Assembly (NCBI RefSeq): GCF_002220095.1
Contig: NZ_CP022372.1
Coordinates: forward strand, 4,684,501 to 4,748,500
Length of the DNA: 64,000 nt
Source: Bosea sp. AS-1
GTDB taxonomy: Bacteria > Pseudomonadota > Alphaproteobacteria > Rhizobiales > Beijerinckiaceae
Reading direction: 5' to 3'
Below the pieces are notes generated by a model. The model had not been told where the DNA came from. It saw only the letters and a program-made list of their open reading frames with translations, and searched no databases. Positions 36,082 to 45,114 of this stretch are shown here, one piece after another. A program made the translations under genes and the position numbers. Numbering within the stretch: position 1 is the stretch's first letter; every line of letters starts with the position of its first letter.

Positions 36082-37785
36082 ATGGCCCTAGCAGCACCAA
36101 CCAATGATGCCGTCGAATGCGCGATTGTCCGCGCGGTCTCTGCAGAGCGCATGATGAGCGACCTTGAGACCTTCGCCCAATGGTCGAAGGTCGCGGCAAC
36201 CGCCGGCGAGGCAGCCAGTTTCGACTGGCTCAAGCAGCAGCTCGACGACATCGGCCTACGGACCAGACTCATCTCCCACGACGCCTATATCAGCATTCCC
36301 GGCCCTGCCCGGTTGAGCGCCTACGGTCGGACGATCCCCGCCATCACGCACGCGATGGCGGTCCCCTCCCCGCATGATGGATTGACAGGCGTTCTCGTCG
36401 ATCTCGGTGACGGCTCTCGTCAGTCCTTCGGCGGACGGGATGTCCGGGGGCGGATCGTCCTGGTCGATGGGATCGCCAGCCCTGGCGTTGCCGCCCTTGC
36501 GACGGCGGCGGGTGCGATCGGCGTCGTCCAGATCAGCCCCCATCACCTGCTGCACGAGATGTGCATCTCGCCGATCTGGGGAAACCCGTCCGCGGACACG
36601 CGATCGGCACTGCCGGAGGTCGTCGTCGTCACCGTCAGCAACGAGGACGGCCTCGCCCTGCGGGAACGCCTGACTGCCGAGACGATCGAGGTCACGCTTC
36701 ACGCGGAAGTCGATACCGGCTGGCGCAAAACACCCCTCCTGGTGGGTGAGCTGCCCTGCACCGAGGATCCGGACGAGCCCTTCATCCTGCTCTCCTGCCA
36801 TGTCGACACCTGGTTCCAGGGCGTGATGGATAATGGCTCTGCGAATATCTCGATGCTGGAAGTCGTGCGGCTGTGCGCGAAGGAGCGACAGAGCTGGAAG
36901 CGGGGCTTGCGCATCTGCTTCTGGTCCGGCCACTCGCAGGGGCGCTATTCGGGCTCGGCCTGGTATGCCGACAACCATTGGATGGAACTCGACGCGCGCT
37001 GCGCGGCCCATGTCAATCTCGACAGTCCCGGCGGTATCGGCGCGAAGGATCTGACCAGGACCGGTTCTGCCGGCGGCCTCTTCGACGTCGCGGCTGCTGC
37101 GATCGCCGCGGAGACCGGGCAGAAGCTCGCCGGGCGGCGCAAGGCCCGATCCGCAGACGATTCCTTTCCCGGCGTCGGCATTCCATCGGTGTTCGGAAGC
37201 CTCAGCATGCAGGAGCCCAACGCGCTCAAGATGCGGAACGATCTCGGCTGGTGGTGGCACACCGAGCATGACCTCATCGACAAGATCGACCCCGATTTCC
37301 TTGCCCGCGATACCAGGGTCGTATTGCGGGTGGTCCGAGCCCTGCTCACCGGCGAGCGCCTGCCGCTGAGCTATTCTGCACAGATATCCAACCTTGCGGG
37401 CGAGCTCGAAGCCCTGTCCGGCCGACTGCAGGGGCGCCTGGATCTTGGGGAGGCGCTCAACTCAGTCGCAGCGCTCTTGGCGGCGCTTGCTCCATTCGAT
37501 CATGGTGACATCGAACCGGCGACGCATGATCACGCGCTGATGCGGCTGAGCCGCATCCTCGTGCCCCTGGACTACACCTCGGGCAACCGCTTCATCCATG
37601 ACCCCGCACTGTCCCTGCCCGCTTGGCCCGTTCTGGACGCGGTCAGGCGCCTCGCCGTAGCGGGAAGCGATGACGAAGTCCGTTTTGCGGCCGTCGATGC
37701 CGTCCGAGCCCGCAACCGATTGACGGATGGCCTGCGCAGAGCCTTGTCCCTGGTGCAAGCGGTCGCTATCGGGTCGAGGGGCTGA
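36082..37785 (+). CDS. M28-like protein with GHS in place of the catalytic GEE
   Basis: A 567-residue paralogue of the 30084-31781 protein with the same layout: PA-like insert, M28 core and a helical C-terminal extension. Core motifs are SCHVDTW (His240), GVMDNGSANISML (Asp250), FWSGHSQGRYSGSAWYAD and WWWHTEHDLIDKID. At the GEE position it has His284-Ser285, so both the catalytic base and one metal ligand of classical M28 peptidases are missing. Either it uses different chemistry or it is not a peptidase. It follows the IclR gene by 57 bp and precedes the CocE/NonD hydrolase by 4 bp. No signal peptide, so cytoplasmic. Confidence 0.82.
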   Translation: MALAAPTNDAVECAIVRAVSAERMMSDLETFAQWSKVAATAGEAASFDWLKQQLDDIGLRTRLISHDAYISIPGPARLSAYGRTIPAITHAMAVPSPHDGLTGVLVDLGDGSRQSFGGRDVRGRIVLVDGIASPGVAALATAAGAIGVVQISPHHLLHEMCISPIWGNPSADTRSALPEVVVVTVSNEDGLALRERLTAETIEVTLHAEVDTGWRKTPLLVGELPCTEDPDEPFILLSCHVDTWFQGVMDNGSANISMLEVVRLCAKERQSWKRGLRICFWSGHSQGRYSGSAWYADNHWMELDARCAAHVNLDSPGGIGAKDLTRTGSAGGLFDVAAAAIAAETGQKLAGRRKARSADDSFPGVGIPSVFGSLSMQEPNALKMRNDLGWWWHTEHDLIDKIDPDFLARDTRVVLRVVRALLTGERLPLSYSAQISNLAGELEALSGRLQGRLDLGEALNSVAALLAALAPFDHGDIEPATHDHALMRLSRILVPLDYTSGNRFIHDPALSLPAWPVLDAVRRLAVAGSDDEVRFAAVDAVRARNRLTDGLRRALSLVQAVAIGSRG

Positions 37786-37789
37786 GGCC

Positions 37790-39643
37790 ATGAACGCCAA
37801 CTCACCGACCGCTGGCGACGCGCCGAAGCTGCTTCGCGATGTCATGGTCACGATGCGCGATGGCATCCGGCTGGCAACCGATGTCTATTTGCCGGTGCAC
37901 GGTGAAGGGCCTTTCCACGCGATCCTGGAACGAACGCCGTATGGGAAGCGTCTGGCCTCTCGCTCGGAACTGATGCTCGGCAGCGAGCGCCCCATGAGCC
38001 GAGCCGAGGTGGCTGCAGCCTTCTGCGCGGCCGGTTATGCGGTCGTCTTTCAGGATTGCCGCGGGCGCTATGGCTCCGAAGGAGAATTCACGAAATACCT
38101 GTCCGAAGCACCGGACGGCTACGACACGATCCAGTGGATTGCGGGGCAGCCGTGGTGCACGGGCAAGGTCGGCACGATGGGCCTGTCCTACGCCGCGCAC
38201 ACGCAATTGGCAGCAGCGTGCCTCGCTCCGCCGGCCCTCGCCGGGATGATCCTCGATTCCGGCGGCTTCTCGAATGCCTATCGCTGCGGGATCAGGCAGG
38301 GCGGAGCCTTCGAACTGAAGCAGGCGACCTGGGCCTACAATCGCGCTCAGGAGGGGCGTGCTTGCGCCGAAAATCCAGAGCTGCGTGCCGCGCTGGCGGC
38401 GGAAAGCATCATCGACTGGTTCGGGCGCATGCCCTGGAGCCGGGGCAACTCCCCGATCCGATGGGAGCCGGAATATGAGAGCTACCTCCTGGAACAGTGG
38501 CAGAACGGCAGCTTCAACGACTACTGGAAGGCGCTGGGCATCTACGCCGCCGGCTACTACGACCGGATTCCCGACATCCCCGTGCTGCTGATGTCGAGCT
38601 GGTACGACGTTTATGTGCCGACGACCTTCGAGAATCTCGCCGGGTTGAGCCGCGGCCACCACCGCCCCGAGCTGGTGATGGGACCGTGGACCCATGGAAA
38701 CAGGACAGAGCGGGTTTTTGGCGATGTCGATTTCGGCCCTTCAGCGCCTTTCGACGGGAACATCGGAGAGAGCTGGCTACAGTTCCGGATCGCCTGCTTC
38801 GACCGATGGCTGAAAGGAGGCGCATCTGCAAGCGAGACCCCGGTGCGGCTCTTCGTGATGGGCGGCGGCACGGGACGGAAGACCGAGGCCGGCTTTCTCG
38901 ACCATGGCGGGCACTGGATCGAAGCAGCAAACTGGCCCCCGCCACAAGCTCACGAGACGGCCTTCCATCTCCACGCGAATGGAACGTTGTCGATGGCAGG
39001 TCCCGCAACGGCGGAAGACGCGCTCACCTACGACTTCGATCCGCGAGATCCGGTGCCAACCATCGGCGGTGCACTGACGAGCGGTCAGCCTGTCTTCGAA
39101 GGCGGGGCTTTCGATCAACGCGAGGATCTACGCTTCTTCGGCTGCCGCACGCCGGGGCTGCCGCTATCGTCGCGCCCGGATGTCCTGATGTTCGAGACGG
39201 AGCCGCTGGCGACCGACCTGACGATCGTCGGACCCGTCACACTACATCTCTGGGTTTCCTCAGATGCGCCGGATACCGATTTCACCGCAAAGCTCATCGA
39301 TGTTCATCCGCCGAGCGCGGATTATCCAACTGGCTTCGCGATGAACCTCAGCGACGGGATTTTCCGATGCCGCTATCGCCATTCTTGGGAGAGCCCCAAG
39401 ATGATCGGAAGCGGCGAGGTGTTCGAGATCGTCATCGAGCTCTTCGCAACCGCCAATCTGTTCAAGGCAGGGCATCGCATCCGTCTCGACGTCTCATCGT
39501 CCAACTTCCCCAAATTCGACGTGAACCCGAATACCGGAGCTCCGGAAGGTCAGGGGCGAGCGAAGAACATCGCCCGCAACACGGTTCATTTCGGCCGTGA
39601 AACGCCCTCGCGATTGCTGGTCCACGCGATGCGGACGGTGTGA
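37790..39643 (+). CDS. CocE/NonD family hydrolase (X-Pro dipeptidyl-peptidase, S15-like)
   Basis: A 617-residue alpha/beta hydrolase. The N-terminal catalytic domain begins VMVTMRDGIRLATDVYLP, the hallmark of the CocE family; the nucleophile is Ser133 in TMGLSYAAH, the acid is in SSWYDVYVP and the histidine in GPWTHGNR. QDCRGRYGSEGEF supplies the oxyanion region. The C-terminal jelly-roll domain (LTIVGPVTLHLWVSSDAPDTDF) completes the X-Pro peptidase fold. Members hydrolyse esters, amides or N-terminal X-Pro bonds. The ATG at 37790 with GAGG upstream is chosen. No signal peptide is visible. It probably completes breakdown of the compound handled by the M28-like proteins. Confidence 0.9.
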   Translation: MNANSPTAGDAPKLLRDVMVTMRDGIRLATDVYLPVHGEGPFHAILERTPYGKRLASRSELMLGSERPMSRAEVAAAFCAAGYAVVFQDCRGRYGSEGEFTKYLSEAPDGYDTIQWIAGQPWCTGKVGTMGLSYAAHTQLAAACLAPPALAGMILDSGGFSNAYRCGIRQGGAFELKQATWAYNRAQEGRACAENPELRAALAAESIIDWFGRMPWSRGNSPIRWEPEYESYLLEQWQNGSFNDYWKALGIYAAGYYDRIPDIPVLLMSSWYDVYVPTTFENLAGLSRGHHRPELVMGPWTHGNRTERVFGDVDFGPSAPFDGNIGESWLQFRIACFDRWLKGGASASETPVRLFVMGGGTGRKTEAGFLDHGGHWIEAANWPPPQAHETAFHLHANGTLSMAGPATAEDALTYDFDPRDPVPTIGGALTSGQPVFEGGAFDQREDLRFFGCRTPGLPLSSRPDVLMFETEPLATDLTIVGPVTLHLWVSSDAPDTDFTAKLIDVHPPSADYPTGFAMNLSDGIFRCRYRHSWESPKMIGSGEVFEIVIELFATANLFKAGHRIRLDVSSSNFPKFDVNPNTGAPEGQGRAKNIARNTVHFGRETPSRLLVHAMRTV

Positions 39644-39826
39644 AGTCACGCAGGAAACCGTCGCTCGGCTCGCAACATTCGCCCATTCTTCGGAGCAAAA
39701 TTCGGCCGTTCTGCCATCCGCCTTGTAGTAGCCTCCCGCGGCAGGGGCCGCCGACGCCAGAGTTGTACGGGTTGATCGCGGCCTTCGACGGCCCAGGCGG
39801 GCGCGGATGCATCTCGGGAGAAGACT

Positions 39827-41239
39827 GTGCAGAATACCGACAAGATTTGGACGATCGTCGATTCAAAGCAGGCGGACTACATCGAGCTGAGCGACCGCAT
39901 CTTTGAAATGCCCGAGCTCAACTACCGGGAGGTCAAGTCGGCCGCCGCCCATGCCGAGCAGCTTCGGCGCGAGGGATTTCGCGTGGAGACGGGCATCGCC
40001 GGATTGCCGACCGCTGTCATGGGCGAGGCGGGAGAAGAAGGCCCGGTGATCGCCATCCTCGGCGAATACGATGCGCTGCCGGAGCTGTCGCAGACCCCCG
40101 GCGTCTCCGAGCACCGACCGCTTCCGAACCAGCCGGCCGGCCATGGCTGCGGCCATAACCTGCTGGGAGCCGGCGCCATGCTAGCGGCCGCGGCCGTCAA
40201 GGATTTCCTCGCGGAGCGCGGGCTCAAGGGCCGTGTGCGGTACTATGGCTGCCCGGCGGAGGAAGGCGGGGCTGGCAAGGCGTTCATGGTCAAGGAAGGC
40301 GCCTTCAAGGACGTCGACATCGCGATTTCCTGGCACCCGGCGGATTTCGCGGCGGTAACCGCTGCGATGTCTCTGGCCAACACGACGATCGACTTCGAGT
40401 TCTCCGGCCGCGCCAGCCACGCCGCTGCGGCGCCGCATCTCGGCCGTTCCGCGCTCGACGCCGCCGAGCTGATGAATATCGGCGTCAACTACATGCGCGA
40501 GCACATGCCTTCCGATGCCCGCATTCACTACGCCTATCTGGATGCCGGCGGCATCGCGCCGAATGTCGTGCAGGCCAAGGCCAGGCTGCGCTACGTCGTG
40601 CGCGCGACGATGGTCTCCCAAGTGCACGAGCTCCTCGCCCGCGTCCGGAAAATCGCCGAAGGCGCGGCACTGATGACCGAGACCACCGTTACCGACGAGG
40701 TCGTCAGCGCAATGAGCAACCTGCTGGCCAACACGCCTCTCGAAGATGCCATGCAGCGCAACTTCGATCGCCTCGGTCCGCCCCCGTTCGATGCGGAGGA
40801 CGTCGCCTTCGCCCGGCGCATGCAGAAGACCGTGACGCCCGCCCATGTCGAAAGCGCTTTCCGGCGCTCGGGTTTGCCGGCGACGGATTTCCCGCTCTGC
40901 AACGCGATCGCGCCCAAGGACGTTCCGGGGCCGCGGATGATGGGCTCGACCGATGTCGGAGACGTCTCCTGGGCCGTGCCGACGGTCCAGGCGCGCGGGG
41001 CGACCTATACGATCGGCACGCCCGGGCATTCCTGGCAGTTGACGGCCCACGGGCAGTCGCCGCTGGCCCATAAGGGCATGGTTCACGTCGCGAAGGTCAT
41101 GGCGGGTGTCGCCGTGGACGTGCTCGTCGAGCCGGGATTGCTGGAACAGGCCAAGGCCGATTTCGAGGAGCGCTTGGTCCGCACCCCCTACAAGGCGCTC
41201 CTGCCGGACGATGCCAAGCCGCCTTTCCATATGTTCTGA
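39827..41239 (+). CDS. M20 family amidohydrolase, AbgB-like (first of two paralogues)
   Basis: A 470-residue cytoplasmic metallo-hydrolase of the p-aminobenzoyl-glutamate hydrolase type. Metal motifs are GHGCGHNLLG, GCPAEEGGAGK and SWHPADF, and the dimerisation insert contains GRASHAAAAPHLGRSALDA. It starts with GTG preceded by GGGAGAA. The protein is strikingly similar along its length to the one at 52677-54104, including the shared starts MQN and AVMGEAGE(E/D)GPVIAILGEYDALP, so the two are paralogues serving different loci. It releases an amino acid from an acyl- or aryl-amide; the 183-bp gap before it suggests its own promoter or weaker coupling to the IclR operon. Confidence 0.92.
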   Translation: MQNTDKIWTIVDSKQADYIELSDRIFEMPELNYREVKSAAAHAEQLRREGFRVETGIAGLPTAVMGEAGEEGPVIAILGEYDALPELSQTPGVSEHRPLPNQPAGHGCGHNLLGAGAMLAAAAVKDFLAERGLKGRVRYYGCPAEEGGAGKAFMVKEGAFKDVDIAISWHPADFAAVTAAMSLANTTIDFEFSGRASHAAAAPHLGRSALDAAELMNIGVNYMREHMPSDARIHYAYLDAGGIAPNVVQAKARLRYVVRATMVSQVHELLARVRKIAEGAALMTETTVTDEVVSAMSNLLANTPLEDAMQRNFDRLGPPPFDAEDVAFARRMQKTVTPAHVESAFRRSGLPATDFPLCNAIAPKDVPGPRMMGSTDVGDVSWAVPTVQARGATYTIGTPGHSWQLTAHGQSPLAHKGMVHVAKVMAGVAVDVLVEPGLLEQAKADFEERLVRTPYKALLPDDAKPPFHMF

Positions 41240-41251
41240 CGCGTGAAGAAG

Positions 41252-41282
41252 CATGGCCCGACCGGCGATGGGTCGGGCCATG
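41252..41282. terminator. Strong hairpin between convergent M20 and amidase genes
   Basis: A perfect 12-bp stem (CATGGCCCGACC and complement) with a 7-nt loop in the 77-bp gap between the converging M20 (ends 41239) and amidase (ends 41317) genes. It lacks a T-tract, but symmetry and placement suggest it ends transcription from both sides. Confidence 0.6.
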
Positions 41283-41316
41283 AGCTTGCGCGAGCTCGCG
41301 GTTCGACGGGTTGTGT

Positions 41317-42729
41317 TTAAGCGAGCGACGGACCGGCCGCGCCGGCCTGTGGTGTGGCCAAAACGCCTTGCAGTCGCTCCGCGGCATCAAGCAGATATCC
41401 ATCGGCGTGCCAGCCGCCGACGAGCTGGAGGCCGATCGGCAACCCGCCGGGGCTCTTGCCACATGGCAGCGACAAGGCTGGATGGCCGGTCAGGTTGAAC
41501 GGGAAGGTATAGGGATACCAGGCACCGCGGATCGTGCCCGCCGGCTTGCCGGCGATCTCGACGGGGCCGAGCGGATCGAGACCGACCGGCAGAGCCGGCG
41601 CCGACAAGGTCGGAGAGGCGATCAGATCGAAGCGCGCAAGGATGTCCTGCACCTTGGCGAAGCAATCGGTGCGCGCGAACTGGGCCTGGCAGAGGTCTGC
41701 AGCGCTGTAGCTGCGGCCAGCCTCGATCGTGGCGAGTAGGGTCGGGTCGAGTTTCTCTGGCGTCTTCTCCACATAGCCGCCGAGGCGGGCCAGCAGTAGC
41801 GAGCGCAGGAAGATGAGGAAATGCGGCTCGAGCGAAACCAGATCGAGCTCGATCGGCTCGACGGCCCAGCCCAGCGCCTCCGCTTGCTTCATCGCCGCAA
41901 CGACGGCAACCTCGACATCCGGGTCGAGAATGTTGCCACAGCGCAGAAGGAAGCCGATGCGCGGCTTCTCATCCTTGCCGAGACGGCGCTCGGGGAAGGC
42001 TGGCACCTGCCCGTAGGGGTCGCGGCGGTCGGGGCCGCGCAGGGCCTCGAACATCAAACGGGTGTCGGCGATATCGCGCCCCATCGGCCCGACGAAGGAG
42101 TTCGCACCGAAGAGATCGGGCGCCTGCAGGTTAGGAATGGCACCCAGCGTCGCCTTCAAGCCAACCACGCCGCAGCAGGAGGCAGGGATGCGGATCGAAC
42201 CGCCCCCATCGCTGCCAAGCGCAAGCTGCCCCATGCCGGCTGCGACCGCCACCGCCGCTCCGCCCGACGAGCCGCCGCAGATATGAGCGCGGCTGTGCGG
42301 GTTGAGCGTGCGGCCGAAGAACGGCCCCTCGGTGAAAGGCTTATGGCCGAACTCCGGCGTCGTCGTCTTGCCGATCAGGATCGCACCGGCAGCCCGCGCG
42401 CGGGCGACCGCCACCGCATCGGCCCTGGGGACGTTGTCCGCGAACAGCGCCGAGCCCTGTGTAGTCGCGACGCCTTCAGTGTTGGTAAGGTCCTTGACCG
42501 AGAACGGGATGCCGTGCAGGGCGCCGAGCGGCTCGCCGCGCATCACGTTGGCTTCGGCTTCCTTGGCCTCGGCGCGTGCGCGCTCCGCCGATACGGTCAT
42601 GAAGGCGTTGAGCTCGGCCTTTTCTGCGATGCGGACTAGCGCGGCTTCCACCGCCTCGACGGGCGAGACGATTTTCGCGCGGATCGCGGCGGCGAGGTCG
42701 ACTGCGGAGAGATCGGCGATGTTCGTCAT
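41317..42729 (-). CDS. Amidase signature family hydrolase
   Basis: A 470-residue amidase. The Ser-cisSer-Lys triad is complete: Lys79 in GIPFSVKDL, Ser154 in CGGSSGGAA and Ser178 in GSDGGGSIRIPAS, with the usual 24-residue spacing between serines. GARAAGAILIGKTTTPEFG and PFNLTGHPALSLPCG are family landmarks. It hydrolyses a linear carboxamide, or acts like AtzE/GatA relatives. It is the last gene of an eight-gene operon; preceding genes for a deacetylase/imidase-fold enzyme and two dehydrogenases suggest sequential breakdown of a cyclic or substituted amide imported by the PotABCD-like system (inference). Confidence 0.93.
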   Translation of the reverse strand: MTNIADLSAVDLAAAIRAKIVSPVEAVEAALVRIAEKAELNAFMTVSAERARAEAKEAEANVMRGEPLGALHGIPFSVKDLTNTEGVATTQGSALFADNVPRADAVAVARARAAGAILIGKTTTPEFGHKPFTEGPFFGRTLNPHSRAHICGGSSGGAAVAVAAGMGQLALGSDGGGSIRIPASCCGVVGLKATLGAIPNLQAPDLFGANSFVGPMGRDIADTRLMFEALRGPDRRDPYGQVPAFPERRLGKDEKPRIGFLLRCGNILDPDVEVAVVAAMKQAEALGWAVEPIELDLVSLEPHFLIFLRSLLLARLGGYVEKTPEKLDPTLLATIEAGRSYSAADLCQAQFARTDCFAKVQDILARFDLIASPTLSAPALPVGLDPLGPVEIAGKPAGTIRGAWYPYTFPFNLTGHPALSLPCGKSPGGLPIGLQLVGGWHADGYLLDAAERLQGVLATPQAGAAGPSLA

Positions 42730-42737
42730 GGCTGTCC

Positions 42738-43490
42738 TCAGATCATCCAGCGGCCGCCATCAATCAGGAGCGTCTGGCCGGTGACGTAGCGGGCGTCCTC
42801 GCTGGCGAGGAAGGCGACGCAACCGGCGACATCCTCCGGCTCGGCGATGAAACCGGCTGGAGTCGTCGCCTTGATCGTCTCGATCACGGCTGGCGTCAGC
42901 CGGTCATGGGCGCGGGTGCGAATGGCGCCGGGCGCAACCGCATTGACCGTGACGCGATGCGGCGCGAGCTCACGCGCCAGCGAGCGCGTGAAGCCGATGA
43001 CGCCCATCTTGGCGGCGGCATAATCGGTGAGGCCGGCGTCGCCAACGAGAGCTGCGTCGCTGGACATGTTGACGATCCGCCCGCCGCGCTCGCGCATTCC
43101 CGGCACGACGAGACGGCTCATCCGCATGGCCGTGAAAAGCGAGACCTCCAGCACGAAGCGCCAGACCTCTTCCTGCGATTCATGGAATTGCGCCGCGCGC
43201 TCGCGCCCGCTCTGGCCGACATTGTTGAACAGGATATCGACCGGGCCGAAAGCTGCGACGGTGCGGGCGTGGAAATCGGCGAGCACGGCCGCATCGGTGC
43301 AGTCCCCGGCCATGGTCACGAGACGGTCGGCAGGCTGCCCGGCGAAGCTCTCCTCAAAACCATCGGCTTCGCGGTCGATAACGGCGACCCGTGCCCCTTC
43401 ATCAAGGAAGTGCCGCGCTGTTGCCGCACCGATGCCATGCGCTGCGCCGGTGATGGCGACGACCTTGCCGGTGAAGCGCCCGCTTGTCAT
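42738..43490 (-). CDS. Short-chain dehydrogenase/reductase (SDR)
   Basis: A 250-residue classical SDR. Cofactor motif TGAAHGIG (residues 14-21), FNNVGQS (about 88-94) and catalytic Ser142/143, Tyr156 and Lys160 (YAAAK) are all present, ending with the conserved ARYVTGQTLLIDGG. The aspartate in VIDRE after strand 2 suggests NAD preference. The ATG at 43490 has AGGAG upstream. It lies 8 bp before the amidase gene and 19 bp after a second SDR gene, so both dehydrogenases belong to one pathway; the alcohol or ketone substrate is not evident. Confidence 0.91.
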   Translation of the reverse strand: MTSGRFTGKVVAITGAAHGIGAATARHFLDEGARVAVIDREADGFEESFAGQPADRLVTMAGDCTDAAVLADFHARTVAAFGPVDILFNNVGQSGRERAAQFHESQEEVWRFVLEVSLFTAMRMSRLVVPGMRERGGRIVNMSSDAALVGDAGLTDYAAAKMGVIGFTRSLARELAPHRVTVNAVAPGAIRTRAHDRLTPAVIETIKATTPAGFIAEPEDVAGCVAFLASEDARYVTGQTLLIDGGRWMI

Positions 43491-43509
43491 GGCCGACTCC
43501 TGCTTGTCG

Positions 43510-44271
43510 CTAGTGGAAGGTCCGGCCGCCATCGACGGCGATGGCCGTGCCGGTGACATAGGAAGATTCCGCACTGGTCAGCCAGAGGATCGCCGCCGCG
43601 ATCTCCTCGGGCGAAGCTACGCGCTGGAGCGCGTAACGGGCGCGCACGGCCTCATAGGCTGCGACAGGATCGGGTGCGGTATCGATACTCGTGCGAAACA
43701 ACTCCGTCTCGACCGCACCAGGGCAAACCGTGTTGACCCGGATGCCGAATTCGGCGGCTTCCATCGCGAGGGCCTTCGTCGCCATCTGCAAACCGGCCTT
43801 GGAGGCGCAATAGGCGGTGCGGTGCTTCAGCGGCGAGAGGCCCGCGCCGGACGAGACATTGACGATGGTGCCGCCGCCCGCTGCCTTGAGATGCGGATAG
43901 GCAGCCTGCGCCACCAGCATCGGGCCGGTCAGGTTGACGGCGATGATACGATTCCAGTCACCGAGCCTCGTGGCTTCGATATCGGCGATCAAGTCAACTC
44001 CCGCCGAGCTGACGACACCATCGAGCCCGCCAAGCGCCGCCGCAGCATCGGCCACGGCCGCGCCAACCGAGGCCGGATCGGAAACATCGACCTCGAAGGC
44101 CGCAAGCTGATCCGCACCGGAACGTCCGGCCAGCTCGGCAAGCGCTTTCGCATCGCGATCGAGAGCGGCCACCCGTGCGCCTTCCTTCACGAAGCGCTTG
44201 GCAGTGGCCAGCCCGATGCCCTTGGCCGCGCCGGTGATCAGGATGTGCCGGCCGGCGAGCGTGCCGCTCAC
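43510..44271 (-). CDS. Short-chain dehydrogenase/reductase (SDR)
   Basis: A 253-residue classical SDR with cofactor motif TGAAKGIG (13-20), catalytic serines in NVSSGAG (140-141), Tyr154 and Lys158 (YCASK), and SYVTGTAIAVDGGRTFH at the end. The usual NNAG motif reads VSSAG, a tolerated variant. ALDRD after strand 2 indicates NAD use. It starts with GTG that overlaps the stop of the deacetylase-fold gene (GTGA). It is not a close duplicate of the neighbouring SDR, so the two probably catalyse separate oxidations. Confidence 0.9.
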   Translation of the reverse strand: MSGTLAGRHILITGAAKGIGLATAKRFVKEGARVAALDRDAKALAELAGRSGADQLAAFEVDVSDPASVGAAVADAAAALGGLDGVVSSAGVDLIADIEATRLGDWNRIIAVNLTGPMLVAQAAYPHLKAAGGGTIVNVSSGAGLSPLKHRTAYCASKAGLQMATKALAMEAAEFGIRVNTVCPGAVETELFRTSIDTAPDPVAAYEAVRARYALQRVASPEEIAAAILWLTSAESSYVTGTAIAVDGGRTFH

Positions 44272-45101
44272 GCCTTGGCCTCCGCGCGGGCCTTCTCGAG
44301 GCCGGGGCGCATGTCGTCGACCATCTCGTCGCAGCGGCCGATCCAGACATTGGGATGCTTCAGCGCATGCTCGATCAGCCCTTCCAGCGCCTTGATGCGC
44401 GAGGGTTGGCCGATCATCTCCGGATGCATGCCGACCATCATCATGCGGTCCTCGGCATAGAGTACGTCGAATTCGCCCTTCCAGGCTTCGAGTAGGGCAG
44501 ACGGCGCCTGCATGGTGCGGCCGGGCAGCACGATCGAGTACTGGAAGAAGGGCGCGTCATCGAGCACCCAGCGGAAGGGCAGTTCGACGATCTTGGTCTC
44601 CTGGCCTTCGACCGTGTGGAGATAGGGTGAGTCGTCGTCGAAGAAGTTAGACGAGTAGTCGAAGCCGTATTCGACCAGCATCGGCATGGTGATCGGGCTG
44701 ATCTCGGCGGCCGGCGAGCGCCAGCCACGGGGCGCGCGGCCGCTGACCCGCTTGATCGACTGATAAGCCTTCTCCATCTCCTCGCGCTCCTCCTCGGGCG
44801 AGAGGTTCAGGATCCAGGTGTGGCTGTAGCTGTGATGCGCGATTTCGTGGCCGCGCTTCAGGATCTCCTCCATCAGCCCTTCGCGCTGGTCGATGATGAG
44901 GCCCGGCACAAAGAACGTCGCCTTGATGCCGTAGCGGTCGAGCAGGTCGAGCACGCGTCCGGTGCCGACCTTCCAGCCATAGGCACCCTGCGACATCAGG
45001 ATCGGCCGGCTGGCATAGGCCGGGTCGCGACCGGTCCACATCGTCTCGGCGTCGAGGTCGAAGGTCAGGAAGAGCGGGAAACCCTTAGAGGTCAGCGGCA
45101 T
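44268..45101 (-). CDS. Polysaccharide deacetylase family protein (PuuE/HpPgdA-like)
   Basis: A 277-residue NodB-fold hydrolase with intact metal motifs: LFLTFDLDAETMW supplies the aspartate and EIAHHSYSHTW the HxxxH histidines. GIKATFFVPGLIIDQ, RGWRSPAAEISPIT and the Asp-rich NFFDDDSPY match the branch containing allantoinase PuuE, cyclic imidases and HpPgdA. No signal peptide is present, so a cytoplasmic cyclic amide, ureide or N-acetyl substrate is more likely than cell wall. It follows the importer permease by 13 bp and precedes the SDRs, suggesting it performs the first hydrolysis after uptake. Confidence 0.88.
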   Translation of the reverse strand: MPLTSKGFPLFLTFDLDAETMWTGRDPAYASRPILMSQGAYGWKVGTGRVLDLLDRYGIKATFFVPGLIIDQREGLMEEILKRGHEIAHHSYSHTWILNLSPEEEREEMEKAYQSIKRVSGRAPRGWRSPAAEISPITMPMLVEYGFDYSSNFFDDDSPYLHTVEGQETKIVELPFRWVLDDAPFFQYSIVLPGRTMQAPSALLEAWKGEFDVLYAEDRMMMVGMHPEMIGQPSRIKALEGLIEHALKHPNVWIGRCDEMVDDMRPGLEKARAEAKA

Positions 45102-45114
45102 TTCAAAAACTCGC

